Notes: a model not told the origin generated them from the letters alone. DNA of 64,000 nucleotides from Cylicocyclus nassatus (GCA_958299035.1 CATQJL010000305.1:29392040-29456039); one strand, 5' to 3'. Positions 11,701-20,624 are shown, counted from the first letter of the stretch. Translations and numbers: made by a program.

Positions 11701-11859
11701 TAAGGAACTTTTACGACTTAAAATGAACTGTGGATCCCTACCTGCCTCCGTGGTAAAGTCCAACGGTTCTAGTGTGGCCAAATCGACTTCCGTGATCTTG
11801 TTGCGGAGTGCTTTCGCGGCCTTTGTAACTTGGGCTTTGTGGGAGCCAAAGACAGACAT
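5767..11859 (-). CDS. BEL/Pao Gag-Pol polyprotein
   Basis: Intact ORF of 2030 codons from the ATG at 11859. The frame stays open 17 codons further up, but that part reads as a pyrimidine tract plus CAG splice acceptor, so the ATG (MSVFGS) is preferred. Domains by residue: Gag DUF1759 about 245-400; zinc knuckles about 511-575 (CAFCNSYHPSERC and CWLCLQSGHTYTRC units); aspartic protease about 726 (LDSGSQ); reverse transcriptase about 1000-1180 (ADVEKAFHQIHL, then YVDN at 8458-8469); RNase H about 1296-1400; integrase HHCC finger about 1625-1665; integrase core about 1694 (LDYFGP), 1758 (TSDNAPTF) and 1809 (GGFYERL), giving D,D,E with 50 residues between the last two; DUF5641-type C-terminal domain from about 1945. 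The RT box is YVDN where many relatives have YVDD. It encodes the proteins for the element's replication and integration; with no frame break it may be functional. Confidence 0.95.
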   Translation of the reverse strand: MSVFGSHKAQVTKAAKALRNKITEVDLATLEPLDFTTEAGRDPQFILSRKSSLFLLFTSLGRAIAHLRAQREKAEEYARQHPDEQGECPLLQQILSHWDAGEMDQLVEEAETLHDRIDAAIKLLPSSEALYFARASTVPSFSVTSSPHHTQDPNPTHQHAQGTEMEIRSHPLPQEQQHLEDLGVVAPADHTTLPTRVSSAAPGFSVPPQPPSHPPLLANPSLPSYDQLNPFLPSSSHTNPVSSFMEQSLKLPAFEIPTFHGDVDRFFEFWDLFSMAVHNNPNVPAPLKFMYLKAHLRGPAANIIAGFQSTAENYEDAVRTLTNTYGRPEILRNRLWDKLMQLSPASDSSMSQRATLCGIKAIWAQLKHLKEDSSAIGTLKIIRAKFPRRTREKIGEFKKRGDSMWSVDELLETLDSIIDRLENIEDADPSDYHSYNSQSVVRQHSPSPRRYPSVNQTDPAFTRYRSSSYYPRRPSTSRSPSPYSRRDRPPTPYYPRRTSRSPSISRAQPEFRCAFCNSYHPSERCRIVSEIAQRRMIVIRNNLCWLCLQSGHTYTRCDAPLCSCGRVHHRALCQDYVRLPRSPTPPARRSYSRPRYASSPRRVQFDRDNYPSSSRAGASPTRRYYSKSISPSRRQSTTPPSRRATSARRSRSPTSAVHSATCTSQSPDTAMLEPRFDHHQASVGTHSPSSCTSVCYEKSLQQEPRLMVVHAITKNYNLDVDELLTVFLDSGSQYGFICTSLAKHLGLTFRNTKSITTLTFGGHSFTERSSEVTLVLWDQHNHPVELDLWTRETITTVPRANTQNDTDIVDLGDRVEVDVLIGIDNYWHIVDLHKNERLPSGLTLSQTRFGPVLSGLKCPATSNTLATISTLFADDEPRNEQLLRSLLGLDLLGLDEKEDAEDAKVVQQFYDTVKIINGNIYVSFPWKEEHPPLADNKALAFRRLQSQYDRLRTTPSVWKEYCRLIDEQLRKGVIEDVTRVIAQSPNVYYIPHQAVFKEGSSTTKLRIVFDASSHQKDCPSLNDCIHQGPSLLPDLVGILMRSRLHRYLVIADVEKAFHQIHLHQDQRDSTRFLWIKDTQQPPSSENLRVLRFARVPFGINASPFLLNMSIRYFLEQDPANRLKEEILTNTYVDNIIVGATSTQECLNKTKECKDIFARMNMNLRQFMSNSSNTMLSIPQSDCMILQGQFVNLLGIKWNPTLDVLHVPINITRQRATTKRTALQAYASTFDPLGLLTPLLVRPKMFIQDLWETGYGWDDDITDDDVHRWNTIVQDICGFHAQVPRFICYSQHDMYDLVVCSDASKRVYAVAIYILAQLRNSSTKSSLLFAKAKLAPSGAITIPRMELLACHMAAKMARFVVSQLKVRFRSVKFLTDSQIVLYWMQSRKPLKTYVQNRVKYIGRVRDEFKKEQIDTGFYYLSSELNPADCATRGLTASQLQDHMWWNGPSFFRVPFSQWPCTKFQPSFGLPAGAETEELHIPRITAASAVETKGGYKSFIRFTRTNSYAKLVRITAYVLKYLAKLRVRAQTHQNIRHRTKSILLGTIDTTPTITADDFTTAELVLIREHYRESELQMRASYVNNLKKIYDTDGIIRVDLRMGNARNNNFGNPILILSSHPLCDMLIAHYHHQLFHAGPSHLMTALRERFFIPKLRRSVKSYISRCVTCRRYQGRLCAYPQSPDLPVQRVTRSRPFQHVGLDYFGPIFARLLTCERHKVWICLFTCMATRALHLEVVRDNSTFQFLLAFRRFMARRGTPDSVTSDNAPTFKLGQEIINNELSRIAEDLQTNQFLTRHNISWKFITPYSPWKGGFYERLVGSVKTAFKKAVHNQVLDLWLLETLMVEIEAILNTRPLFPVNSANAVTHMAIRPIDLITPNFRIARLTYNMPQKIVDSSSDNYHALQTRYKELQSDLDSFWNIWQQEYLAVLAEREAKRVKDRPTTSFPKVGDVVLIRQDAPRSNWPLGLILELYTSSDGNTRSAKIKTGKRRVVDRSISHLLPLEVVAENEEAPQRGYQKHLLLKDNLQGTSKA

Positions 11860-11860
11860 T

Positions 11861-11885
11861 ACCTGAAAAGGCAAAGAAAGGAAAA
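11861..11885 (-). promoter_or_regulatory. Splice acceptor just upstream of the pol ATG
   Basis: On the coding strand a run of T/C (TTTCCTTTCTTTGCC) leads into TTTTCAG, followed by GTAATG; the ATG is the pol start. This is a near-ideal acceptor. It suggests that the long leader is removed by splicing and that the 17 codons above the ATG are intronic. The matching donor was not identified. Confidence 0.7.
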
Positions 11886-12484
11886 ACGATGAAATATAAA
11901 CGAATAACATAACAAAGACGATATATATGACGTGGATAAATATGATGTGAGTAAGTTATGATGTGAGTAACCTATAACCCCAACAACTATCCCAACAACT
12001 AATATGTGACCAGCGACTAGGGCTATCCCGGGCGTAAGGCAAACAACTACAGCAGTGTGTCACTGAAGAGCCAGCACGTCCCCGAAACTGAGGGGTAGCG
12101 TGCGCATGGCAAGGTGCAGCTTGAATAACATGCCGGAGGCCGGTCCGAAACTACCCAAGGCTCCTTATCGGCGATCGGAGCGATGGTATACGGGCACCTG
12201 AATTACTCCCAGAACGAGCCGTTCCTACCAACGAGCTGTCCCTTCCTCCATCTTCCGGATGTTGCCTTCCTCCGTCCTTCGTGACAGTCCGCCCTTTCCA
12301 CGGCCGCTAAACCAACTGTGCCTGGGGGTAGGAAAACTACTAAAGGGCACAGGTTCGATGGCCAGGTGTACTCCTGTGCCCCCGGCCACCGAAAGCTTCC
12401 CCCTGAAGGGGTGCCCATGCAGCACTACAACGGCGCGTAGAGGCAACTAACTACCCGTAACAATGAGATCACTAAACCTAAATA

Positions 12485-13163
12485 CAGGGTGTCCCAAAAG
12501 TATGTATCGAACGTTTGATCGTTAATAACTCTCTTCCCAAGAAGTCTTTTGCCTTGCTTTAGGTACCGTTTTGTAGAGCTGGCTTCAACTTAGATTTGCA
12601 CTATAGAACGAATCCTCATTTCTCTTCATTACTGTAGGATTACGGTAGAAACTTCAAGGAGGGTTTTAAGCAATGAAAGGCCATATTTTGCCCCAGAAAG
12701 GAAACAAAACAGCCTTAAAACTTTTACACTAGGCTAATTAGAGTTGCTGATTATAACTGTAAAGTTCCCAACTTATTATGATGCTTCATTGAAGAGTTAT
12801 GCCAGGTAAGAAGTAGCGGCCATTTTTTCAATGTTCCTAAAAAGTGGGATTGCACCGTTTAGAAAGCTTCGTAATCTTGTGAATAGTTAATTATTGAACT
12901 CAGCGTCCATAAAAACCCTATTACACAAGTTTTCACGATTTTTTGAAAAATTTTGAAACGGCAGCTTTTTTCACATTAACACCATATGTTTCAAGTTTCT
13001 ACCGTAATCCTACAGTAATGAAGAGAGATGAATGATTCGTTCTATAGTGCAAATCTAAGTTGAAGCCAGCTCTACAAAACGGTACCTAAAGCAAGGCAAA
13101 AGACTTCTTGGGAAGAGAGTTATTAACGATCAAACGTTCGATACATACTTTTGGGACACCCTG
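12485..13163. mobile_element. Mariner-like palindromic MITE (CAGGGTGTCCC family), copy 1
   Basis: 679 bp flanked by TA on both sides (12483-12484 and 13164-13165). The ends are near-identical inverted arms of about 170 bp that start CAGGGTGTCCCAAAAG. The TA duplication and terminal sequence fit non-autonomous Tc1/mariner-type elements. The arms differ at only a few bases, so the insertion is young. It lies inside the LTR element's leader. A second copy is at 21476-22153. Confidence 0.92.
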
Positions 13164-13499
13164 TATATCACAGAACTAAATATCACAAGAGTAAAAAATC
13201 ACACGAATAAGCGACTAGCAAAGTTAACAAGGTGACTAGAGATAGTTATCTAAACTGTACGAGACAGCTATTACAAACTCAAAACTACCGGGCCGATTAC
13301 AACTGGGAAGATAGCGAAGAATTAGAAGAAGATGTAAAAGGAAGTATCTAGGGTTTAGGACCAGGACCCCCTAGCACTCCCGTCCTCCGAAGCTGCCTCC
13401 CTGCAACTCCGCCACCCTACGAAGATGTCTCCATACATCTTCGGAAGTAATCCAGGCTCCTGAAAGGATGGTGTTTCCTTGCTACCTGCGCTTGCCGTC

Positions 13500-14030
13500 G
13501 CGTTCAACGATACAACTCCAATTTCGCGCGTCCAACGATACCATTCCGACGCAGGTACAATCCTCCATCGACCCTTCTTTCGTCTGTCCCCTCTCAACGT
13601 GTACAACGATACAATGCAAGTCGCGTTCGACGATAAAACTCCAAAATACGCGTACGACGATACAATACAGTGATCACGTTCTCCTTCGTCTATCGAACCA
13701 CCCTATAAACCCTCCTGCAACAATCCCCTCTCAGCACGTACACCGATACAACACGTGACGCGTTCAACGATACAGCACTAGAATACGCGTTACAACGATA
13801 CAACACTGAAATCGTGCTCCCTGTCTATCACTCTGTCGGTCCTTATCCAATCCGTCCTGTAGACCCTCTCTCTGGCACGTCACCGATACAGCTCCTCGCG
13901 CCCTCCGATACAGCTCCAACACGCGCGTACGACGATACAACTCCATCGTGCCACTCGAACACCTTCCTTCTGCGCGTCGCGCTCGACGATACAACTCTGA
14001 AATGCACGTACGACGATACAGCTCTGCGCG
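13500..14030 (-). repeat. Spaced CGATACA repeat array in the leader
   Basis: About 13 copies of CGATACA or a one-base variant, usually as ACGATACAACTC or ACGATACAGCTC and often preceded by GCGTNCGA-like sequence. They are separated by 20-80 bp of variable sequence. On the coding strand each reads GAGTTGTATCGT. Even spacing is absent, so this is not a simple satellite. Repeated protein- or RNA-binding sites in the leader are a possible explanation. Confidence 0.75.
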
Positions 14031-14573
14031 CTCCCGTCCAAACCTTCATCCGTCAGTCCTCCTTCAATCCAACCGTCATCCTTCCGTCCGTTCGATCCCT
14101 TCCGCCAACAACTCCACCGAAGCGTCGACTCGACATTTGCGGCCGCTGGCACTATACCCCTAGTGCCCCCTGGTCGAGCCCGCCGAAGACATTAACACCT
14201 GCCCTTACTTGGGGCCCTTTCCTAGCGCGGCATGCATACCAGCATCGCATGGCGTAGGTGCTCAGGCCCGATAGGGGTACGGTTGGCAAGTTGCCACAGT
14301 CTTACCGACTTTCCCCCCGCACTCTGACGCCATACTTCGCAACCTGGCTATCCCCGCTGTAGTCTTGCCACCGGCTACGTAGGTATTCACCACTGCTTCG
14401 TTGCTTGCCTGATCTTCTTATGGTGTGCTGAGCGTGGCAGACATCGGGTCCGTTACGCACGCATGGAGGATGAGATAGCGCGTCCTCCGAGACGCCCTCC
14501 ACGATCCTTCCGATCTTCCTTCCACCGATCCGGCCAACTCCATGCGCGGGCGGAAAACATCATCCACCATACG

Positions 14574-14591
14574 CTCGGCGTCGATGCACCA
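14574..14591 (-). other. Primer binding site, probably tRNA-Gly
   Basis: Directly inside the 5' LTR the coding strand reads TGGTGCATCGACGCCGAG, starting with the TGG that pairs with a tRNA CCA end. The plus-strand end CGATGCACCA matches the 3' end known for tRNA-Gly (GCC) of animals over 10 bases, with mismatches or a gap beyond. The tRNA identity is an inference from memory of that tRNA. Confidence 0.75.
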
Positions 14592-15326
14592 TGTTGCGGC
14601 TCAGAGGACTCAGCACCCCTAGTCGAAACAGGCCGACTGCCATACACAACCAATCCCTAGCCCTAGGACGTCACGCGTCCGACACCTATAGGGCCCTAAG
14701 GCGCGTCCACTCGACGCTGTCACCAAAATAATACACCCGTACGAAACACGACTAGATTAATTGAGTTTATATACTAAACAACAATAAAACAGACAAATAA
14801 CAAGGAATACTACTGACTACGGGTTCCTAAACTACAAGGATAAATGAGAGCAAATTCCGGGACGAGCCGCGCGTCCCAGGATGCCGATGAATGAGAGAAA
14901 TCGCTCCAACCATGAAGTTCTGGGGTTCTCCTCAGAGTCGACCGCAAGGAGGCCCAGTCCAATGGAACGGCGCACTCACCAAGCTCCACTCCCGCATGAT
15001 GTTCATCTACAACTTTCCACTTTCCTTGCGCTTACGCGCGACCAGTACACAAGACATAAAAGAAAGGCTCAACCGCTCAACCAAAAGTACTCAGATGCGG
15101 GAGCTGCTTGAAACGTAGCCGAGTATGATAAACCAATCGATAATCACACGAAAGTCGAAAAGGCGGCGGCTGCTCTCTGCGCAGCCTTATATACCCCGCC
15201 ACTTGGCTACCTTCCAAGCTGGAGGTGGTCCTGCAGCAGCCTACAAAAGGCGCGACAGGCAAATGCGGCAAACAGCGCCCCCGGCCTTCTGTTCCGAGGA
15301 GCGCTCTGCATCGCGGAGCCGCGACA
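14592..15326 (-). repeat. 5' LTR (right copy)
   Basis: 735-bp LTR at the start of the minus-strand transcript, almost identical to 1679-2413. It holds the promoter (TATA at 15185-15193). Transcription would run leftwards through PBS, leader, pol and the second ORF. Confidence 0.95.
15185..15193 (-). promoter_or_regulatory. TATA box of the 5' LTR promoter
   Basis: TATATAAGG on the coding strand within a GC-rich context (GGCGGGG just upstream). It is well placed to start a transcript within the LTR. The exact start site cannot be seen. Confidence 0.65.
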
Positions 15327-15331
15327 CAAAC
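15327..15331. repeat. Target-site duplication CAAAC, right copy
   Basis: Exact match to 1674-1678, immediately outside the right LTR. Confidence 0.93.
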
Positions 15332-15437
15332 ATTTGCGACCCTCATTCTCTCACAAAGGTTATTTGCTATTCTTCAATACAGATGAAGCCTAAAGAGTAA
15401 CTTGGCAAATTCATGAAATCGGAAAAGAAAGTTTATA

Positions 15438-16035
15438 TAGGGTGCGCCACAATTATTTGCGCGCGTATCATTGAGCGCTAAGACCATAAGACCGGCTCAG
15501 CCAGCGGTCAAGCTTGGTATCTATGCATCTTTTCAGTGATCTCTTCTCTCAGGTGAAAATTTCGTATTGTATTGTTTTCTCTGTTCTGCAACATTATATC
15601 CTAGTTGAAAGAAGTAAAATTCCCTGTTTTACTATTCGGTAAAAATTCATAATATTTCTCTGACTTTGTCGCGTGCTGCACGCGGGTAGAGGCCCACAAA
15701 CTTGCCCACTATGTATCTTTTCAGTGATCTCTTCTCTCAGGTGAAAATTTCGCCATAAAATAGATTTAATTTCTGACTTTAAGGTCACTGAGGTCGGAAT
15801 CTTTAGGAGCATTCAAAACAAAAATTTTGACTATTCAATAATTTGCGTCAGCTTGCTTTTTCTTCTGTCACGATCATTGCTTTTTGCAATTCTTACTTCT
15901 TTAAATAAAGACCGATTTGGGATCTTGATAGTGCTTTTTGTAGAATATGCTTACGGCATTCTCTGACATTAAATCCAGACCAAATTTCTCATTGCCATTG
16001 TTGTGGCATTACTTTGAATATTTTGGCGCACCCTG
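15438..16035. mobile_element. Mariner-like MITE (AGGGTGCGCCA termini)
   Basis: 598 bp with inverted ends (TAGGGTGCGCCACAA on the left, TTTTGGCGCACCCTG on the right), flanked by TA at 15436-15437 and 16036-16037. Inside, a segment of about 40 bp containing TTTTCAGTGATCTCTTCTCT occurs twice as a direct repeat (about 15529 and 15719). Confidence 0.8.
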
Positions 16036-17480
16036 TACACAATAGCATAATAAACGGTGAACTCTCGCTTTTTGAATAAACTTTAATTGGCTTCAAGGAG
16101 GGGTACTTACAGTGACAGCAAAGAATTTTCCGCACTTTTTCCGCACAAAATCTGCATAGTTTGTAAATTCTCAACAAAGGAGCGGAAGAATACTTTCATT
16201 TTTGAGTGACAGTCAAACCACGCCGCTAATTTTGTTTACTTATTCGTGCCATCGCCAATTTAGCCCAAAATTTTGGAAATCTCTGGCGAAAGATCACCTT
16301 TCTACTTCGACTCCTCATTTACTTGCAATTTTCTTGCTTGTCTAGGAAAAATATGTACAACTGCCTGAGTGAGAAAAATGAAAGATCCCTTTTCTTATTT
16401 TTGGTAATTTTGCGAAGAAGAGTGGTATCCATGAGTGACATGTGGCTGCCATAAGACGTAATAATAGACACTAAAAGCAAGAGTAAATTTAGCATGAAAA
16501 TGACAAAATCCAAGTTCGAAATTTGTTGTAATTCTATGTAGTTTTTTAAGCTCTTCTGCAATGTTATTTACTCCTTTGTGAAGAAGAAACCAAACGATGT
16601 TGTGACGCACACATCAGCTCCCATTTCAAAAAATGACTCATAGAATAATTTTATCAAGCGGTAAAATAATGTAATTATGAGGCGTCTAAATCCTTTTTTA
16701 AGGTGGAAGAAGAAAGTCACGAAAAATGGAAACATATGTCTGATTGCAAGTGCTATATTTCTACCATAATGTTGAAGTGATGAAAACCAAACTCTTCAAA
16801 ACATATGTGTTCGTTGGTGCTTTTGAAAAAGGGTCTTTCATCTGCTAAAATCTCGGATAGTTCGCACCGAGTCGCTTTGAAGAAACAGCAAGAATCTCTC
16901 AGAACTAATTATTTTAAGATTTATTGCCTTTTCCACGTGTATGACAAACGCGACATTCTGTCATTGTTGAAGACTTTTTCTCTTTCTCTGTATTCTTGGT
17001 GATTTTTTTCGTTGGTATTTGTATTCAGGTAACGGCTTTAACTTCAAATTTTTGCTTTTAAGCCCATACTGTATATAATTTATATTTATTACGCACAGTG
17101 CCGGCGTGCTCTAGAATATTAATCTAAGTACTTGGAACGTAACCAGCCAGATACAGCAAACAAATAAAAACATTCAGCAAATCAGCTCAAGTCCAGTCAC
17201 CAAATAGTTTAAGGATAAGGAATCAAGTTTGTATGCAACTGGTGCTCGGAAAGTAAAAGTGTGCCAATTCAAACTCTAGAACCTCACTCATGTCAGTTCT
17301 ATAGGATATTTTCGCTGTACCAAAAAAATCTGAGGCAAGTTGACTTAAGGAGAAGTTTTGGTATGTAGCCTGATTTTCGCTTAAATAGCTGTAAAGCTCT
17401 ACTTAAAGGTTTCAAACCTCGTGTTCAAAGTTTTTGCTGGTTTGAACTTGTTGTAGAATCTCTAAATTCAACATGCGTTA
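16036..17480. other. Intergenic, no gene recognised
   Basis: AT-rich DNA with ORFs under 85 codons and no family resemblance. No inverted-repeat element with both ends was found here. Confidence 0.45.
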
Positions 17481-17682
17481 GGCCCCGGGCAGAATTCACG
17501 CGATTTGATCGTCGCGACTGATTCGCGACGAGACAGCTGTTACAACATCATTCCATGTCGATCAACTTGCATTCGGTTGTGATACTTTTCCAGCCCGAAA
17601 TTTTTAAATGTGAAATGAAAATGAATGGAAATCTTGGCGATTAGATCGCGACGATTAAGTCGCGTGAAGTCTGTCCGGAGCC
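17481..17682. mobile_element. Harbinger-like MITE with TTA duplication
   Basis: 202 bp flanked by TTA on both sides (17478-17480, 17683-17685). Inverted ends: GGCCCCGGGCAGAATTCACG on the left, and the right end read inverted GGCTCCGGACAGACTTCACG. The 3-bp TTA duplication and GGC-rich ends fit PIF/Harbinger. Sub-terminal TCGTCGCGA repeats lie inside both ends. A diverged copy of the same family is at 54568-54816. Confidence 0.85.
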
Positions 17683-17685
17683 TTA

Positions 17686-18639
17686 CTCATCGGCTGTTCT
17701 AGAAAATTTTTTATCCACTTTATCCAGCTGATTTCGGAGCTGTGATGTTCTCGTTAATCTTTGGCAATCATTCCGCCATAACCTTCTTTACAGCATTTCG
17801 TTTTTTAGTGGGATGTCGAACTAGTTGTACGTATTGGAACTCACCAACATACATTCAAAATGTGAACATTTTACGAAATCGAACTTTCGTAGATTGCTTC
17901 CAAAACCGGAACATCTGCATGTATGAACATTGTCCAGGATAGTCCCTGCTTTTTCAAAAACGATTATTTAGTTTTCGTCTCGCTTTTGACTGCGATGTTT
18001 TACGTTTACAGCTCCTCTACGCCTTCTCATTCCTTCTCATTCTTGTTTTCATAACTTATCTTTGCTTCTCTCTACGCGACCTGGACGATTGTCCATCGAT
18101 TTCATGACCTGAAATTTATCATATACCTTTGTGAGATGGCGTAAAATTGGTGGGTAGAAAAACTCCAACCTTTCTGCAAATCGTGCGAAATTTTCTCAAA
18201 CACATGCATTTTCCTACATTGCAGCCTTTTTGGTGTATTTCTCAGCACAATGCTTCGCATTGTAGCTAACAATAGTGCACAAACCACTTTGAAATGAATG
18301 GCTTGAGAGTTTTTTCTCCTGAAAGTGTGGCTGCTGGCAAAACACAGTCCTCTTCATTGCTAACTTTTTGAAAGCAGAAAATTTTTTGAGTCTTTTTATT
18401 TTTTTATCACCTTTACTTTCAAACAAGAGTACATGACTCATGCCATCCCTAGAATTTGTCGGTATAATATGTGAAGTATGGCAGACATGTCTGATAGGAT
18501 TTTTGAATGCTGACTAGGTAAGAAGTTGTCAATTGAATCTTTGCTTGAATTTAATTGAAATCCGACTAAAATAAATTATTAATTAAATTAGTTTGATTCA
18601 ACTTAATTTTTCATTACATACTTGGTTTTGAAAACAGGT
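17686..18639. other. Intergenic, no gene recognised
   Basis: About 950 bp of AT-rich sequence with no convincing ORF, RNA gene or paired repeat ends. Confidence 0.4.
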
Positions 18640-18835
18640 ACTTAGCTACTAATGTGACTAATCAAGGTCGATGACAAGAAATATGGCCAACATTGAAGTT
18701 ATGAAGTCATTCTTGAAGTCATTCTTGCCTTTTTCTCCCACCCCGTTCCATATTTAATCGTCTGTTTGTATTTCATTTTTGAGGCGGTGCATCGTTTACG
18801 ATGTGTTTGATAAATAAATAAATAAATAAAAAAGA
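18640..18835 (+). mobile_element. Probable LINE 3' end with ATAA-repeat tail
   Basis: CGTTTACGATGTGTTTGATA is followed by a run of ATAA units and interrupted A-rich repeats. The LINE at 40.7-44.8 kb ends, on its own strand, in the closely similar GTTTACGTGTATGAAATAAA repeat. This stretch is therefore likely a severely 5'-truncated copy of a related LINE. The left boundary is a guess. Confidence 0.5.
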
Positions 18836-18977
18836 AATAAATAAACATTCGCCTACAGAGTTCTGGTGCTGCAAGTGCACTGCAATTTTCAAATATCTTT
18901 TGCAGAAAAGACGAAATAGGTTATGCACGTAGCTGTTAAGAAATAAAGTGTCTATTCAGCAAATTGCAGGAACGAAG

Positions 18978-19047
18978 CGGATGCTAGTTATTTATTTATT
19001 TTTTGCTGAAAATTAGCAAAAAAAAATAAATAAATAACTAGCATCCG
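18978..19047. repeat. Near-perfect 30-bp hairpin
   Basis: CGGATGCTAGTTATTTATTT... (18978-19007) is matched by its reverse complement ending AACTAGCATCCG at 19047, with a 7-base loop. Only the A/T run length differs between arms. It sits between the LINE tail and the hAT-type MITE. Confidence 0.75.
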
Positions 19048-19222
19048 AGCCTGGAGAGCCTTATTGGACACACAGCATATTTAGTTTTCGCGCAAGCCCC
19101 AGGCTTTCAGAGTTTCTTCATCGAAGCCTCGTTTTTTTCTCGAGCAGCGTCCATATCTTATTTCGGTAGAGCAGCTGCCTTGATTGGCGCCCAACATTTT
19201 TGACAGACCCGGCCTTACTAGG

Positions 19223-19947
19223 CAGGGCCCAGCACAGTGGCACTGGGTCAAACTGGATATCGTTTTTAGCGCGCAAAGCAAAGGGGATATCGTTTCTACA
19301 GGGCCGAGGCGGAGAACTGCCGCAAAAATGACGCCGGCATGCCACCGACATGCCATTGGCAAGCTGTCCATCAACAAACAAAGGCGTTGTTTTCAGCCAA
19401 AACGCAATAGTATGACACCAAATTTGGTGTGTGCCTGCGCGTTGGTGGACCGGAACTATGGGCCAAAAATTTATGAAAACTTATGTGAATGAAAGCTGTG
19501 CCAAACTTTTTTCTGAATTAGCTGGCACCGTGCCAGCTGGGTGCCAGCTGAGCTGGCACCGACACTTTGCTCACATAAGTTTTCCTACTTTTTTACATAA
19601 AATGTATCTACACTGTAAAAGATTACATATGGAGAAGAAACAGTTTCATAATGTTCGCTTTTCAGCGTTTTATGGCAATTAGAAAACCACTCGGTCCGCT
19701 CCGCCGTCGAAAAATCGGCTTTTTCTGCTTCTCAAGATGTGATTCGACCACTTAAAAAGCTCAGAAAGCTGTGTAAAGCTCTTTCATGAAATCAGAAATG
19801 CATGAGAACACTACTACATTTTTTTACATAATATAAAAATGATGACGGGTTTTCAAAACAGGTCAAAATGGACTTCGTACGAAATTTTCAATATCAAACG
19901 GGACTTCGTTTTGAAATCTCCCTGGTGCCAGCTCGTGCCGAGCCCTG
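19223..19947. mobile_element. hAT-type MITE, copy A, with perfect 8-bp duplication
   Basis: 725 bp. Left end CAGGGCCCAGCAC; right end read inverted CAGGGCTCGGCAC. Both are flanked by TTACTAGG (19215-19222 and 19948-19955), an exact 8-bp target duplication, diagnostic of hAT. Inside are GGATATCG/GGACTTCG-type sub-terminal motifs and a central inverted pair AAAACTTATGTGA (19475-19489) and TCACATAAGTTTT (19570-19584). Between them lie four copies of AGCTGGCACC in the order forward, reverse, reverse, forward (19520-19560). The same word recurs reversed at the right terminus (19924-19933). Confidence 0.93.
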
Positions 19948-20365
19948 TTACTAGGCCATGGTCACCAGCCTTAGAAAAATACCCAACCGTTTAATGTCTT
20001 GAGACGAAGTTATTTACAAGTAGTTTGATTTCACGAGTACAAGACTCACCTTTCTCTTTTTTCAAGCAGGCTCGTCGGGCATCACTTTGCAAAATGGTTG
20101 CTCTCGCGCACAATTCTTTTGGGCGCGTTTTGTACTAGTTAAATTAGGGTACATATACACACATCCTGGCATATGAATACATGAAAGTCTAAAAATTTTC
20201 CGTGACAGTGTACGCGAAAACGTTATCAAAATTCTTCTGCAGACGGTCACTGCGTAATATAATTGAGAAGTACAAGTCCAAGTGCATTAGCTTCACGCAG
20301 CTATTTCAAAAGCGAGCAGATCCGGGCGCATGATTGCGCTGAGAAGCAAAGCGGTCGCTTTCCAA

Positions 20366-20547
20366 GGGACCGGCCACACTATTCCTGGAGGTTATTCCTG
20401 CGATTCCTGTAATTCCTGCAGTTCCTGTGATTCGTGGACTTCCGATGGAAGCACTACGGAGGCTTTACGAATGGTATGCATTGTTTTTTTCGCAATATAC
20501 ATTGTTGCGCGACCCGTAGGAATCGCAGGAATACTATAGCCGGTCCC
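20366..20547. mobile_element. Small Harbinger-like MITE
   Basis: 182 bp with inverted ends GGGACCGGCCACACTATTCC and, read inverted, GGGACCGGCTATAGTATTCC. Flanks are CAA on the left and TAA on the right, a one-base-off TWA duplication. The left part holds a short run of ATTCCTG units. Confidence 0.7.
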
Positions 20548-20624
20548 TAATATTTCCACAGCTAATGCGCCCTATGGCAAACTTCCACTCTCACGTGGAT
20601 TCCTTTGGCGTAATTGCCTTACGA

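Larger units (their letters stand above)
11886..14573 (-). other. Long leader between primer binding site and gag-pol
   Basis: About 2.7 kb of untranslated leader on the minus strand, unusually long for BEL/Pao. It holds a complete MITE (12485-13163) and a spaced CGATACA array (about 13500-14030). The remaining parts show no conserved ORF. The splice acceptor before pol suggests most of it is an intron. Confidence 0.6.
1679..15326 (-). mobile_element. Complete BEL/Pao LTR retrotransposon
   Basis: A 13.6-kb element read on the minus strand: the 5' LTR lies at the right (14592-15326) and the 3' LTR at the left (1679-2413). Both LTRs start TG, end CA and are 735 bp. Read side by side they differ at two positions only (a T/G near 2310/15223 and a C/T near 2399/15312), which implies a recent insertion. 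Flanking CAAAC copies form a 5-bp target duplication. A PBS, a PPT, an intact gag-pol ORF and an intact second ORF are all present. Pol domain order (Gag DUF1759, zinc knuckles, protease, RT, RNase H, integrase, C-terminal domain) is that of the BEL/Pao superfamily. The length is unusual and comes from a long leader, including a nested MITE, and from the extra ORF. Confidence 0.96.

Noticed and set aside
13814..14257. 147-codon plus-strand ORF in the retroelement leader
   Set aside because: Antisense to the element, and its Asp-Asp-Thr-rich repeats simply reflect the CGATACA array.
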